Source: Paramacrobiotus metropolitanus
Taxonomy: Eukaryota; Tardigrada; Eutardigrada; Parachela; Macrobiotidae
Assembly: GCF_019649055.1 (NCBI RefSeq)
Contig: NW_026570331.1
Coordinates: 389,466-453,465 of the forward strand
Direction: 5' to 3'
DNA length: 64,000 nt
Under the pieces are notes generated by a model, which saw nothing but the letters and a program-made list of their open reading frames with translations, did no database searches and had not been told where the DNA came from. The position numbers were made by a program, and so were the translations under genes. This document shows positions 11,046 to 22,590 of the stretch, piece by piece (the stretch's first letter is position 1; every line of letters begins with the position of its first letter).

Positions 11046-13720
11046 ATGTCGAAGCCGAGCAGCTCTGCAGATCACCGACCTTCTCGGGATTGTCCCGCGA
11101 CGGCGATGGAGTTCATGCGCGGAATGCGTGATCTGCAGGCAACGGGCACCTTCTGCGACGTCGTCTTGAAAGGCAGTGACGAATCTTCGCAGGGGATTCC
11201 TTGTCATCGCACAGTGCTCAGCGTGCAGAGTCCCTACTTTCGCGCTGCCTTCGCGCACAGCTGGAAAGAATCTTCTGAACCAGTTTTCCGGCTGGCCAAC
11301 ATCGATAGCTCCACATTGAAGGTGTAAGTCCTCGTAACAGCGTAGCACGATGGTAATTCAGCTAAGCTGCTTCGGCGATCAGTCATAGCGCTCCATTGCA
11401 TGTGCAACCTGGCAGTCTAATCGTAAATATTAAAATCTGCATATTAACCGAAGAGCTGGAGATTTCACTTTTGTTCTTTCGCTATTGCATGAGTCAGCGT
11501 CAGTGATAATGTTTTGTGAGTTTATGCAGCTGTGTTGTTATCAGCAATCATTCTGTGATCAGACTCGAATCCCCGTAGCTTGGTGACGTATTCCTACACG
11601 ATGGATCTGCGCCTGAGCGATGACACCATCGTGCCTGTTTTGATTGCGGCGCAGTTCCTGAAGATGACTCCAGTGGCCAGAATGTGCTGGAAGTACGTGA
11701 AGCAGCGCCTGCCTCTGTCCAACTGCCTGGACGTCCACGTTCTGGCTTCGCAGCATAACAACCCTCGTCTGGCCAGCGCAGCTCTGCACTTGTTCCATCT
11801 GCACTTTCTCAGCTTGGCCCAAAGCCTGGAATTTTTACAGATGGACACGCAACAGGTACTCAGTCCGCTTGTTTGATAAATGCATTTTCGTGCGCTATGT
11901 TTAAAAACAGATTAACTGTACAGTTGGAGGTAGGATTTAATGCTATAACTTCAGATTAAATTCAGCATTCCACAATCAAGCTGGACTTCAAATACTTTGA
12001 AGGTTTCAAAAATTAAAGAACTTGTTTTCTTAGCAATTAGCATTTTGGAAAATGGAGAAACCATGTAAAATGCGGATTTTATAAAATCACTGCTTGTACT
12101 ATAAAAACTAATAACTGTTTCTAGACAAAAATTTGATTTTCTTTGGATTTCGACTTTCGATTTAACTATATTTCAGCGCGATTCCTTTTCGAATTATTTG
12201 ATAACTGTTGTTGGAAGTTCAGCCTTACTCAAGACTATAACTATCTGAAAGTAATCAAAAAATTTAATGATGATTACACCCTGCATACATATCACATTCG
12301 CCATGCGCTTAGTGAATTCATTTGCAGTTGACGTCGCTGATCGCATCGAATGCAGTGGAGGTGTTTAGTGAGGACCATGTGTGGGAGGCGGTGAGGCGTT
12401 GCTTGGACCACGACCGTGCCGGACGAATGGCGCACATGGCCGCCGTCCTGCAGAATGTTCGCGCTGCATTCCTCAGCGACCAGTATCGGGAGGAATGGCA
12501 GTCCGCAATGGCCGCCTATGGACTGGCTCTCGGGAAGCGCAGAGCACTACACCGCGCCATTCATACGGTAATGCCGCAGCGTGTTGCTGGACGCCGTTTC
12601 CATTCTCGTTTCCCACCATCACGGCATGCACATCGTCCGGGGGGGCATTCGCTATGTGAGCCTCCGTGATGAGTGGCGCGTGGTGGACCCGACGTCGCGC
12701 CGGAGGGCGACGCTTGCCTCGCTTAATGATAGGATTTACTTCGCCGGTTGCTATGATGACGGCACACAGACGTCCTTGGAAGTCTTCCATCAGCAAAGCA
12801 ATACCTGGAGCGATGCTGCTCCGCTGCCCATTGGCCTGTACGGCTTTTGCCATGGTGGCATGTGACGGTCGACTGTTTGTGTTGGGCGGAGAAGGCGACG
12901 ACAATTCTTGGCAATGTGTCTTTTTTTACGATCCTGATTTAGATAAATGGACCCGGCTGCATAACATGCCGCTTGGACGCACATACTTTACTGCCTGCGT
13001 GGGTCAAGGCAGATTGATCTTTGTTTTCTGTACGCGTGTTATCATATACAAAAGACAGCATGGCATGGTTGAAATCGTTCAGCTGTCGAAGTAGTTGTCT
13101 TATGCAACGTGTAGGTGGTGGCGTGGATGCGAAGGACCTTTGGCGCGTGGAGGCTTATGACCCGGCCACCGGCCATTGGGTTAGAAAGGGTGGGTGCTAG
13201 TTCGTTGTTCGTTGCAGTTTGATTTCTGCGTTAAACGGCGCTTTCAACAATTATCCGTTGTTATTTGTCAGTAAACCATTTTTCCTTACGAAATTCATTT
13301 CAGCTGATAAATAGTACGGTCCGCCAACATGTGTTTGGATAAAAACTGAACTGAAATTTATAAACTCGAGTGCGGATGCATAACTTAAGCGATCGGCCTT
13401 AAATCAAGTAGTGCGCTTAATGGACGGTGACAAAATTTATGAAGTTATATACGCGAAGTGACTAAGTACGGGAAACCTCGTAGCTTGCTGCTTGGGCATA
13501 GTAGTGGCATCATCGTTATGTGACTGCAGCGGATCTGGTCATGGACCACATTTATCCCGGATGCGCGTACGTGGAGGGGAAGCTGTACGCCATTGGAGGG
13601 GATCGACGGGTAAAAAATGGTAATGGTTATTACACTATAGTGGTGTACGATCACGAGAGGGACACCTGGGCGCTGCTTCCAAAGAATTACCGACTCCCGC
13701 CTATCCATTTGACTGCGTAG
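11046..13720 (+). pseudogene. BTB-BACK-Kelch (KLHL-like) gene, broken in the Kelch region
   Basis: KLHL proteins are substrate adaptors of cullin-3 ubiquitin ligases. Exon 1 (11046-11323) encodes the BTB start (GTFCDVVLKG, CHRTVLSVQSPYFRAAF). Exon 2 (11579-11855) completes BTB (IAAQFLKMTPVARMCWKYV) and enters BACK; the phases match only if the exon 1 donor is the GTAAGT at 11324. Exon 3 (12328-12567) is BACK (SEDHVWEAVRRCLDHD). Kelch blades follow: YFAGCYDDGTQTSLEVFHQQ, CDGRLFVLGG, VEAYDPATGHWVRK and, in a last exon near 13537-13720, YVEGKLYAIGGD. Two defects are visible by comparison with the inverted copy at 25.9-27.4 kb: a deletion at 12571/12572 removing about 279 bp, including the start of the first Kelch exon, and one extra T near 12845. 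The BTB-BACK part is intact. Confidence 0.85.
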
Positions 13721-14154
13721 TCATGAAGATGAAACGCCGCTGAGGCGCGCTCCGGACTGCAGCTGACGAAACGGTGCCGTATAATTTATTTTCTTTTCCT
13801 TGTTTCTTTTTTTTGAGAATTTTCAAATCCCCTTCCTGATAGCATTTTGTATCTTTACTCGGATGTTGTGAGCTAACTGTCGGATTGTCGATGTGATCGG
13901 TGGATTGGTACCTTATTAGTTTTCTTCGCGATGATGTATTGTTGCTGGAATAATTTTTCTTGCCAGATGCTCTATGGGTTACAGTTACAGTAGGTTGAAC
14001 CTGTTTTTGTGCGTAATGAGCCAGAAACATTGCAAAAGGAGAAGTTATAAATCGTAACGATCTGCGACAGAATATCAACCAAAACAAAAAATGCGCTACA
14101 AAATAGTGACAGGACTGCAAGAGATCGCTTTTGAATAAGCTTAATCTGAATTAA

Positions 14155-14720
14155 CTAATCCGAGTCATCCGACCACTCGCGGTCCGTTCAAGGTCACACA
14201 GGTTCATCAGAACGCTCAGGACAATGCGAGACAGTCACTCCCAGCGCAGATCCTGTAGTCCATCCCCGCACCACATCTTCCCTCGGTAATGCAAAGACGA
14301 AAGCGGATCCGCGGTCTACGTTCGGCATAACAGCAGCCGAACAGAATGCGCTTGATCAGAAACTGAATCACTTACTAATGATTTACGGCCGATTCTAATT
14401 TTCCTAATATTCATAAGATTCGAATAATAAGGAAAACAGACGGCTTCGTCCAGTACCCGGTAGGGAAACTGCATGCCATCAGAACGAAATCGTCCGATGT
14501 TAGCGATACGCGCTGGGGTGAATTTCCCAACGGGTCGCGAATCTGTTCGTAGGGAAGCAGTTTGCGACCATAATTCGCGATTCGTTTACTTTACAGACTG
14601 CCGTGTGTAACAGCTCTTGGCCTCGTCCGGCGCGATCGCTGTCAACCACACCCACAGAGCCCGCACGCCGTCGCTGTTGGGCACCGGCAGCGCCATCTCC
14701 AACGATAGTGGACAGTACTC
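14155..14720 (-). pseudogene. F-box family fragments (exon III, exon II end, exon I end) in shuffled order
   Basis: On the minus strand, 14591-14720 matches the end of exon II of the F-box gene at 37.5-38.3 kb. Next comes 14432-14590, which reads like the end of exon I of the paralogue at 39.7 kb (KLLPYEQIRDPLGN; SFPTGYWTKPS against VPNGYWIMKPS). Then 14155-14400 matches the intron and exon III at 38.36-38.62 kb. An exon I piece placed between exon II and exon III is a rearrangement. Stops and substitutions make it non-coding. Confidence 0.7.
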
Positions 14721-15293
14721 TAAAAGTAACCGGGATTTACATGTTTAATGAGCTTGAACAATAGAATAGATTAAAAAATGACCAACGGTCGCAACGGTCG
14801 AGGTCAAAAGGCCAGGTTGGTATGTGTGTCAAGGTGATCAGCTGATCAATGCTCACTTTTACGCGCCGCAGGCCATTGTGCGGCATTTCTATCTTCTCTC
14901 TATAAATGAATCAACGTAAATGTGTAGGAATATGATTATACGTGCGTGTGTACGTTACTGAAGCGCCTGACGCTGTCCTGAGAGCTTGCAAGATTCTTTA
15001 CGGCAATTGTGTCTTCTGCTGTGAACTCTTTTAATCGATGTTGTACATAGTCGATCAGCTGACGCTGTCTGCACTGCGGCACAATAATTTATGCGGCAAT
15101 AATACCGGAAATCTGCTGAAGTTTATTGCAAAAAATTTTCGTCTGTACAAAATGCATCTCAGATCACGTAAAAAAAGGAAAGTTAATGTTCCTTACAAAA
15201 ACAAACTGTTTCTGAATCGTAAAAAAAAGCTGTTTTACCACAACGGAAGCATTTCGATCATCAAAATACATCACTACATAATCAGGAGAAAAT

Positions 15294-15814
15294 CTATACA
15301 GGGCTGTTTAAACCGCGTCCTCCACAATCGTAGCGATTTGACAGTTCAATAGCCTCTGGGCCATATGCTGCTCCACGTGCTGAACGGGCTTTCAATGCAG
15401 CCCAGCCACGCCGAATCACGCAGACAACAGAGACAGCTGTGAGAGCAGCAGCCAAGATTCCCACACAGGCATAGATCACGTTAGACACTGTCACATCGGC
15501 ATCTGCAAATCCAGGTCAAGATTTTCAATAATAAATTATGTTAAGAAATTGTTTTAAAATGAGCGACGGTCTAAAATTTAATCCTACCCGGTAAAGGCAT
15601 GGCCGAGGTGTAGTCGTTCGGCGGATTAATGGAGTACATTTCTGAAAGAGAAAGTTAGCGTGGTTTCATTTTTGAATTTTAAATGCCTAGCAGGTCGCAA
15701 GGGAGCAGCCGTCGTTCCATGTGCGATATCGATGGTGGACAATTTGGTGCCGTTGCAGTGACTAATAACAAAAGTCTTTATAATAGCGTTGCTTAAGAAT
15801 CCGCAGCGAAATTA
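15294..15814 (-). pseudogene. Small single-pass membrane protein, 3' exons (arm copy 1)
   Basis: Three exons on the minus strand mirror the better copy at 23557-23997: about 15742-15814, 15588-15641 and 15294-15502. The last exon has one hydrophobic segment (VIYACVGILAAALTAVSVVC) followed by a basic RR and a 40-residue tail ending NSPV. The donor of the first of these exons reads CT instead of GT here ('gacctgctagg' against 'gacctggtagg' in arm 2), so normal splicing should fail. Function unknown. Confidence 0.55.
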
Positions 15815-15997
15815 TGAAAAAATTAATTTACTGCGCCGCGTAAAAATCAGCGGCAAAAATTATAAATAGATTAGTTGAACGCACGTAAAATTAAATATCA
15901 CAGAAGAATTATATCACAGTAGTTTTCAGAAATATAAACATCGGTGGACGTAGTACATAAACCTCGAGCGTGGCAGGGCACACCACGTAATCATCTA

Positions 15998-16044
15998 TTC
16001 ATGGCCATGATTTGTGCCATAAATTCATAAATCATGGTCATGAA
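15998..16044. repeat. Small hairpin 1
   Basis: 15998-16013 (ttcatggccatgattt) pairs with 16029-16044 with one mismatch; 15-base loop. Confidence 0.6.
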
Positions 16045-16261
16045 TGTATGATCACGGCTGAGGGAGATGTCCGTCTTCGAGGAGGCACCACGCGGAGGTC
16101 GTCGTCGAGCAAGCACTGCACGCGATTAAAGTTCGCGATTTGCCTTTGATTTCTCTTGACCTTCTAATTCGCTGTTGGTAACCAGAATTCTGTTTATCAA
16201 CAGGGAATTTCAATCGCGCGGTCCTAGATGGATTTGGGGGACGAAGTTCGGGAAAAGGCAA

Positions 16262-16339
16262 AACACGCAAGTACAATTCATAGTCAGAAATTATGGAAAA
16301 ACCAACATAATTTTTGACTATGAATCGAACTTGCGTGTT
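16262..16339. repeat. Small hairpin 2, 34 bp stem (miRNA-precursor-sized)
   Basis: 16262-16295 and 16306-16339 are reverse complements at 31 of 34 positions, with a 10-base loop. The size and imperfect pairing fit either a tiny foldback element or a small-RNA precursor. Confidence 0.65.
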
Positions 16340-16426
16340 GTTGCCGTGCATCAGGGTTACCCGCAATCTCCTGCCCGTCCGTGTTCAGCACATGGCAAAT
16401 CTCCGCATACCGGCACACCGATAGTG

Positions 16427-16497
16427 ATTCTAATATCAGGCAGGAATATAAATTCGTAATTTTGCCATGAATTTATATTCCTGTCTTATATTAGAAT
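16427..16497. repeat. Small hairpin 3, 31 bp stem
   Basis: 16427-16457 and 16467-16497 are reverse complements at 28 of 31 positions, with a 9-base loop. It abuts the end of the open frame of the ARH3-like sequence. Confidence 0.65.
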
Positions 16498-17385
16498 TAA
16501 AAGAGTAAAAACAAAAAATAAAATACAGCAGCTGGTGACATTGCACGCACAGCGCAATAGATCGCCAACGGCACAGTTTTCAACGCTTTAATTCCATTGC
16601 CCAGAGCTTTGACTACGTCCTGCGGTTCCGTATTGTCTGCCAAGAACTTCTGCATTTTCTTTAAACGGTTACTGTAAAACTTGAACTGATTATTGACTTC
16701 CATACTGTCACAGAAACTTATGAGCGTAGTAATAAAGCCAGCAGGGTCTGGATGCTGCAAATGCACAGTTTAAAAACTTGCGCAGGCCTGCAGCTTGGCT
16801 CCGCGAACGGCAAGCAAATTGCCGAGCGTCTAACGAGAACTCTGATCCACGTCTTTCAGAGCAGAATCCAGATCATACTAGTTATGCAGAACCAACGGTG
16901 CCACTCGAACAGCGGCACCGTTTCCGTACGAGCCAGTTCCACGGCATATTAGGGCGGCCGGAAAATAGACTGTTTTGGCTGGATTCCGTTGAGTTTTCAC
17001 GCAAAGAACTCATCTTTTACAGTAGTGAAAAACTGTCGTCTTTCTGGAAATTGGAAATAACAATCGGCCAGATTCTGAGCAAGGTGTGTATCGATAAACT
17101 TTTGACAGTCAATGAGTGAGTGAGCTGCCGCCCCACTCAAATACGATACATATAGCTACTTGGCATCCAGCAACTCTTGGAGGACAATGTTTCCACAACG
17201 GTCGGAAAGGCGATTGGTTGGATATCGCGCTTTTCTCGCTTGAACATCCCACCGGCACAATCGCCGATGTACGCCCCTATCAGGCAATCTTTAAAGCGAG
17301 CAGAGTCATGAATTCTGCTAGCATCCATTTCTAAAATCTGAAAGTTTGGCTCGATTTCTAAAATTTGCAAATGGCGTCCTATCAT
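16497..17385 (-). pseudogene. ARH3-like ADP-ribosylhydrolase (ADPRS family) pseudogene
   Basis: ARH3 removes serine-linked ADP-ribose. On the minus strand, 17330-17150 gives the N-terminus (ARFKDCLIGAYIGDCAGG, the family's 'G-ALlGDc-G' motif). 17130-17010 gives FIDTHLAQNLADCYFQF. 17000-16780 gives QRNPAKTVYFPAA then GTGSYGNGAAVRVAPL (the conserved 'G-S-Y-G-N-G-a-a-m-R-v' segment). An exon starting at 16754 after TTTGCAG gives YSNRLKKM and VVKALGNGIKALKTVPLAIY. Decay is clear: a frameshift between the second and third pieces, two in-frame TAGs after VRVAPL, and SGAA in place of the metal-binding Y-T-D-D-T. The C-terminal G-G-D-T-D-T motif is missing. Confidence 0.8.
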
Positions 17386-17848
17386 GCTGTTATTCCGCCG
17401 GTCATGCTGCGCACACCACAGGCAAAGGACGTAAAAGTGATTGAGCCTATAAAAGGCGTATCGAAGGAAGGGCGTCTGTGAGATTATGGGTGCTTTGGAT
17501 GGGTAAGTTTAAGTCCTATGGGATCGTTTCCCATATCTGGGCATATACTTGCACTTTTGCGATATAGCCAATGAGCCTGAAACAACAGTTCAGATCTCTT
17601 TGTGTCATTTTAAGAATAATTTTGAGAGAGATATTGTGTTGGATAGTATCGATCTGCGAAGGTCACACAGTTCAACCGTTGGAAGTGGCTTCCTATTCTC
17701 CGCCGCTTGTGCTTTGGCGTTGTAAAGCCAACGCTCAAAGAACTGCATGGCAGCTGGAATTTCAATGTTCCCGACAAGACAAAGGTGATTGGCTGTTTAT
17801 TTCTTGAAATGCCGGATCGACCAGGAATTAGCATCTGGCTGGACGGCA

Positions 17849-18480
17849 TCAGCGGCAGTACATGACTTCCACTCCGTTATCTGCATCCAATATTATGAGC
17901 TGGCACTCATACTTTCTTGCGGATAGATAGGCAAATTTATCCACGTCCTGGAATGTAACTGGCTGACGAATAGCGACATGTGCCTCTCGGCACAGACGCT
18001 TTGCAATACTGAATTGTCCCGCTTGTTCTGAGTCTTTGATATATTTGACATTCCGCATTTGTTGGACGATCGCTAGGCCGACAGCGACCGACAGCGACTG
18101 CTCTTGCACAGCACAAAGAGTCCGACGGATCCTGGTACAGGTTTTGCTTGATTCCGATGACACTTTTTTTCGATCTAAGAATTCTTCAATCCGGAAGTCG
18201 CTCAAATGCTGCGACATAAGGTGGATGTGTACCTAACGGGTCCAACGCAAAGAACGCTTCTCCCGAGCAATCTATTCTTCCAATTATCGCTGTAATGGCT
18301 TCCGGGGTCAGTTCTTTTGCAAACATCGTTTTCGTGGAGAAGGTCCCATTTGCATGATTTGGGTGTCGAAAAATCAGTTGGACTCGATCCTGTGGACGAA
18401 CTTTATAGGTGAAAAAAACATTGATATCAATTCCATGTAAAATTGTTCCAGCCAGTATAAGGTAGACGTAAAGTCCATAT
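17849..18480 (-). pseudogene. Fragment of a Polinton/adintovirus-like protein-primed DNA polymerase B, N-terminal region
   Basis: On the minus strand, 18480-18232 reads KVRPQDRVQLIFRHP and AKELTPEAITAIIGRI, then FALD. After a one-base frame change near 18230, 18217-17849 reads IEEFLDRKK, VGLAIVQQ, KYIKDSEQ and FQDVDKFAYLS. This order resembles the region ahead of the exonuclease/polymerase core in Polinton/Maverick-type PolB ('DrV-L ... eLT-e-I ... FL-KrsI ... vv-Ia ... Fq-vL'). No polymerase catalytic motifs are present, so it is a truncated relic. The assignment rests on remembered family patterns only; an unrelated host protein is possible. Sequence 17400-17848 downstream holds nothing I can name. 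Confidence 0.5.
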
Positions 18481-20236
18481 TTTCAAATGGTATATTATGA
18501 CTAGGTTAAACGAGTCCTCAAGGGTTCGGGTCCGAGCCCCGTGGACGATGTGGCGCGTAGATCCATCCACCGAGAACATCATCCTACAAACGACAAATTG
18601 TTAAACGAGACAATAAAGGTTTTTGTCAAAATTCACAGTCGGTTAAAAGAGAGATTAGTGTAACGTGTGCACATATATTTCGATTGGCTGCCGCAATGTC
18701 ATAGGGGCGGTGTCGTACGTCAGCTTTGAGTGCAGCCGTTGGAGAACTCAAAGGACCAAGGATTTAGTTGTACAAAATGTTAAACAAAATAAAATGTCTC
18801 GCTTTCTACTTGGGCCACTTAAAACATCGCCGCTTCGGGAGAAAGACTTCGGGCGACGACGGCGATATAGTACATGATGCCTATAACGGATCCGTGGACG
18901 ATCTGGCGTACCGGACCTCCTTTTGTTCTACGTTTATTATTAGGTGAGTGGATGCATGATATTTTCTCCCAGTATTGAAAACTTTGCATTCAAGACGCTG
19001 CCGATATCTAGCCTTTCACACGGGTGCACACATGACCGGGTTCAAGACAGTTTTAGGATGATTATCTATATAGCTGCTGTATTCTGGAATATGTATTTGT
19101 TGCACGCCACTGATGTGAAACTTTTCATGCTATCGATACTGTTCGTTTACTCCTGGATATGACACTAGTAGAAGAATATTTTCTTCAAAATGTTGTTCAG
19201 CCAAATAAATAAATTTATGACCCAACAAATAGATGCGGAAAGATTTAAAGTAGCGTTGCCCATAACAAATCCATGTAAGAAACAGTAACATTGCAGATTT
19301 ATGGACAGAACTGAACTACACTAAAGTCAATCCAAAATGCATTTTTTTTCGGTTTATTTTGACCAGTTTGTTTTATTGCGGCCCTGCTCCTACTTGTGGC
19401 TAATTCTACTTTTATTCTGTGCAAGAATACTTTAGTACTGTGTCGCATAATTTATCAAAGCAATAATTTTCCACTGAATTCGGACAGCGATTTAATGTAG
19501 TACGCTGCAGCGTTCTACATTGCATTGCAAACTGGTACTGCTCATTACACTAATCAGTTGTGTGCGCAGCAAAGTTAAGATAAACTATTTCTGATTCACT
19601 CACCCCCTCAAAAATTGTTCATGTCCCAAGCGCAGCGTAAAAATGTGCGGCAAAAACAAAATTAGTGATGCAACGTATTTGATAAAACAAAATAATATTA
19701 CAACGCTGGCTTGAATAGCACATTGAGTGTCTATGCACTTTTCTGCTGTAAGGAACCGGGTTTAAGTCAAAAAGTTTTTTTGGTATATCTTTCGAGCAAA
19801 TATTGTACACTTGACTTGGAGAGATTTTGGCATTATATTCTACGACTACGGTTTAAAATTTGATTTAGGAAAAGACGCTGCCATTTAATTTCCTGGTGGT
19901 TTCACCTTTCCAGTATATTATTACCTATGCGCCACAATTTTTGTTACGGCAAATGTGTGTCCGTCTTATTTAGGAGCACAGTTTGGAGAGTACGGTGTCA
20001 GTACTTAGAAAATGGTGCAAGAAATCTCATAGTATTTTGTCCAAAAAAATATGTATATCGCGCCGCATTTTTTGTTACGGCAAGTAGATTTACGATATTT
20101 TTATTATACAGTTTTCGGCATCGTTATGTTTGCGCATACGTTCACTTTTATGTGAATATTCGTTCACTTTTATTAAATGCGCCGCAATACCAGTTGCGGC
20201 ATTTATTGTTTTCATCCCGCTCCAATATGTGATTAT
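18481..20236. other. Gene-poor interval
   Basis: No supported gene. Words of the type 'gcgccgca..ttttgttacggca' begin near 19925 (see the repeat entry). A polyadenylation-type AATAAA lies near 18615. Confidence 0.35.
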
Positions 20237-20850
20237 TACTGTACTGACACCCTGCACTCGGAGAAAGTTTTAGCTGTGCAGCCACGCGTACGTTGTACGA
20301 CCGCATTCACAGCTCACTCACTCAGCTTGCAGCTGCGTGTGAACTGCTGGCTACTGGCTGAACGCAATCGGCTTTACTTTCCTCTGGCTACAGTGCCGTA
20401 CTACTCATACTGTACAAAACTTCTCCGAGTGCAGGGTGTCAGTACAGTATGTTTAGCCAATAAAAGAAAAGGTACAAGACAACAGAGGATTTATTGTTGA
20501 AAAGCCAATTTAAAATAATTCGTTAGCCTAGCGCTGCATAATGCTTTAATAAAATCAGTTGATTTATCCTTTTTGCCCTTCTTCTTATTCCGGGATCTGC
20601 AATGCAAAGGTTTTATGGAATAACTATTCGGTAGCAATTTTATTCATACACAACGACACACAAGTACAGCAGATAATCGCCGCAGCACATACTGCGGCAC
20701 AATGATCGTGAAGGATTAATAATTAAGACAAATAACTCGATAATTGTTGGTATTGCGGCGCATGACATTCCGTTAACACTTACAACAAATATTTAAAGAC
20801 ATGCAAATAACTGCCGAATTAAATATTGCGGCGCACCATGCTGTTATGAT
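19925..20850. repeat. Recurring GCGCCGC / GCGGCGC words with paired GCGGC
   Basis: Variants of 'tgcgccgca' followed within 15-25 bases by 'gcggca' or 'acggca' occur near 19926, 20059, 20179 and 20683. The reverse form 'ttgcggcgca' occurs near 20755 and 20829. Related words occur near 15830, 22125, 23130 and 23480. They stand out in otherwise AT-rich DNA and could form small stems. Confidence 0.5.
20237..20449. mobile_element. MITE, about 213 bp, 33-34 bp TIRs
   Basis: 20237-20270 (tactgtactgacaccctgc...) and 20417-20449 are reverse complements apart from one missing base. The interior has no open frame of note. Target duplication not resolved; termini ending in TA would fit a Tc1/mariner-like origin, which is inference. 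Confidence 0.75.
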
Positions 20851-20932
20851 GGCCATGCAACAAATATCGTAATAATGACAAATATTCGGGAGTATAATAC
20901 ACGCATGCATTCTTGCAGCGTCCACGGGGAAC

Positions 20933-22590
20933 TCACTGTTTTGGTTCTTCTTTCAGACGGCCCGCCTCCTCCAAGGCTTTCTCCGCAATCTCGATGGAGA
21001 GATGCGGCATCTCTTCGTCGTTCATCGGCTGTCCAGACGAAGAAATCCCAGTACGGTCTTTATCGTAGCGCTCCACGTACGCTATAACAATAAGACTGAA
21101 TAAGCCAAACATGAGAGGGAAGGGAACAAAAACTGCGACAAACTTTTAGGTGGTGCATAGCGGAAAGCCCCGGTCGGGCCAGTATATCCGGTGGATGTTG
21201 ATGCCACTGGTTCATCCAAAGCTGCGCCGCCGTTGCTCTGATGCGCGCCTCCCCCAGCGCCGCTGCCCTGGTAAACTACGTTTCCGCCACCGTTGCCGTG
21301 ATACGCCCCTCCGCCAGCGCCGTTGCCGTTATACGCGCTCGCGCCGCCACCGTTGTTCTGGTAAGCTACATTTCCGCTGCCATTGCCGCGATACGCCGCT
21401 CCGCCACCGCCGCTGCCGTTATACGCGCCCGCGCCGCCACCGTTGTCTTGGTAAGCTTCGCCTTGATATCCGCCAATTTCTCCGCCTAGAACATGTAATA
21501 AAATTAAAAATTAAATAAACGAAGGATTTTAGATGATTCACCTGGCTGAGTTTGTCCCCAACCGGTTCCAGCTTCACGTGGCGGAAACACTGGTCCTGGC
21601 CCTTCCTGCATGGCCGGGATGGGAAAATTCCCGTAGTTGATATCCGAGACTAATAACGAAAACCATTACTTAACAAAAACCAAGCTGAATGTAAAAAAAA
21701 CATACCTAAATCCCGTGTAGTCAACTCGTGCACGTTATGCCCATGGTTGATAAGCGTATTAGTAAAATCGCCAATGATGATCGAGTTGTTCGTAGCACGC
21801 AAGTTGATCCCAGGAAGGCCACAATGTATATAGCACTGACGAGTAACATTTTCGAGAGCCAGAATGCGAGCTGGTGGCCACAAATTCTGGTAAATTCCTG
21901 GAATATTTGTCTTCGTTCACATGCGCCAAATCCAAAAAGTCCGTCAGGTTTCTCGACTAAAAAAATATTAAATAAATATTTGTCGCACAACTTGATGCGT
22001 TACATTAATTTCAGTGTATAAAATTCCTACATATATTTTAACAGACTAGCAAATTTCTTTTGCCTTCAAATTATTGCAGTATTTTTCTTCGAATAAGAAC
22101 AATACTTGCCGCTTAAAATTTTGCGCCGCGCAACCGATCAAAAATTCTGCCTTACCCACAAGCTCATCTTCCGCGTAATCTGCAACATGGCGTGTTGAGA
22201 CAAATATTTTCGGCAATCAGCGCTTTTGAAGACGACCGGAGCAACTCCATGGCTTTGGTCTCCGGCGCGGATCCATTTCACAAGACGTCGATCGATAAAC
22301 ATGTCTCCAATCTTCGTCTGGATGATGGAAAATGCCATAGGACATGCGTTATCTCCCAACAAGTATATCATAGTTTTGTCGAAACCAAACGCATGATACC
22401 GTTGGCAATTTGCAAAGTCGATCTGCGAAAACAGCACGGTCCCAACGTTCATTGCCCAGCGAGATCTTCGTCATTAAGGGCACAAAAGCTTTGAGGTTCC
22501 AGGTCAAAGCCCAGCGAATTGGCGGATGTCTGCGTCGAAGCGTGCACGGGTTAGGGCGGTGGGGGCCCGGCGTTTTCCGTACCGAATCAT
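20933..22590 (-). CDS. Unrecognised multi-exon protein with a glycine/asparagine-rich repeat exon
   Basis: Exons on the minus strand agree in phase: 22156 back to about 22590, 21706-21961, 21542-21649, 21144-21485 and 20933-21081, all with GT-AG borders. Early exons are cysteine-bearing (QIDFANCQRYHAFGFD, NVTRQCYIHCGLPG). The 342 bp exon encodes a Gly/Asn/Tyr/Ala repeat built on 'A-Y-x-G-N-G-G-G'. The last exon encodes a charged tail (DKDRTGISSSGQPMNDEE) ending KEEPKQ. Two one-base breaks lie in homopolymers (TTTT near 22427, AAAA near 21850) and may be consensus errors. The repeat suggests a structural or secreted protein, but I do not know the family, and the start codon is not found. Confidence 0.55.

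Larger units (their letters stand above)
11870..15885 (+). repeat. Left arm of a long inverted duplication
   Basis: This segment is present in inverted orientation at 23440-27600, with a 7.55 kb spacer. Matching landmarks are intron 2 of the Kelch gene, Kelch exons, the 3' flank, F-box fragments and a small membrane-protein gene. Identity looks high (roughly one difference per 15-25 bases by eye), broken by a 279 bp deletion here, a 463 bp deletion in the other arm, and a replaced block (14095-14430 here, 24925-25555 there). The outer edge falls 15 bp after the exon 2 donor. Confidence 0.85.

Noticed and set aside
17651-17862. Plus-strand open stretch containing LHGSWNFNVPDKTKVIG
   Set aside because: Looks protein-like, but no start, splice sites or family could be fixed, and it lies between two minus-strand pseudogenes.
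18485-18560. tRNA-like 3' half (ggttcgggtccgagcc)
   Set aside because: The T-stem does not pair with the T-loop in register and no D-arm or anticodon arm could be placed upstream.
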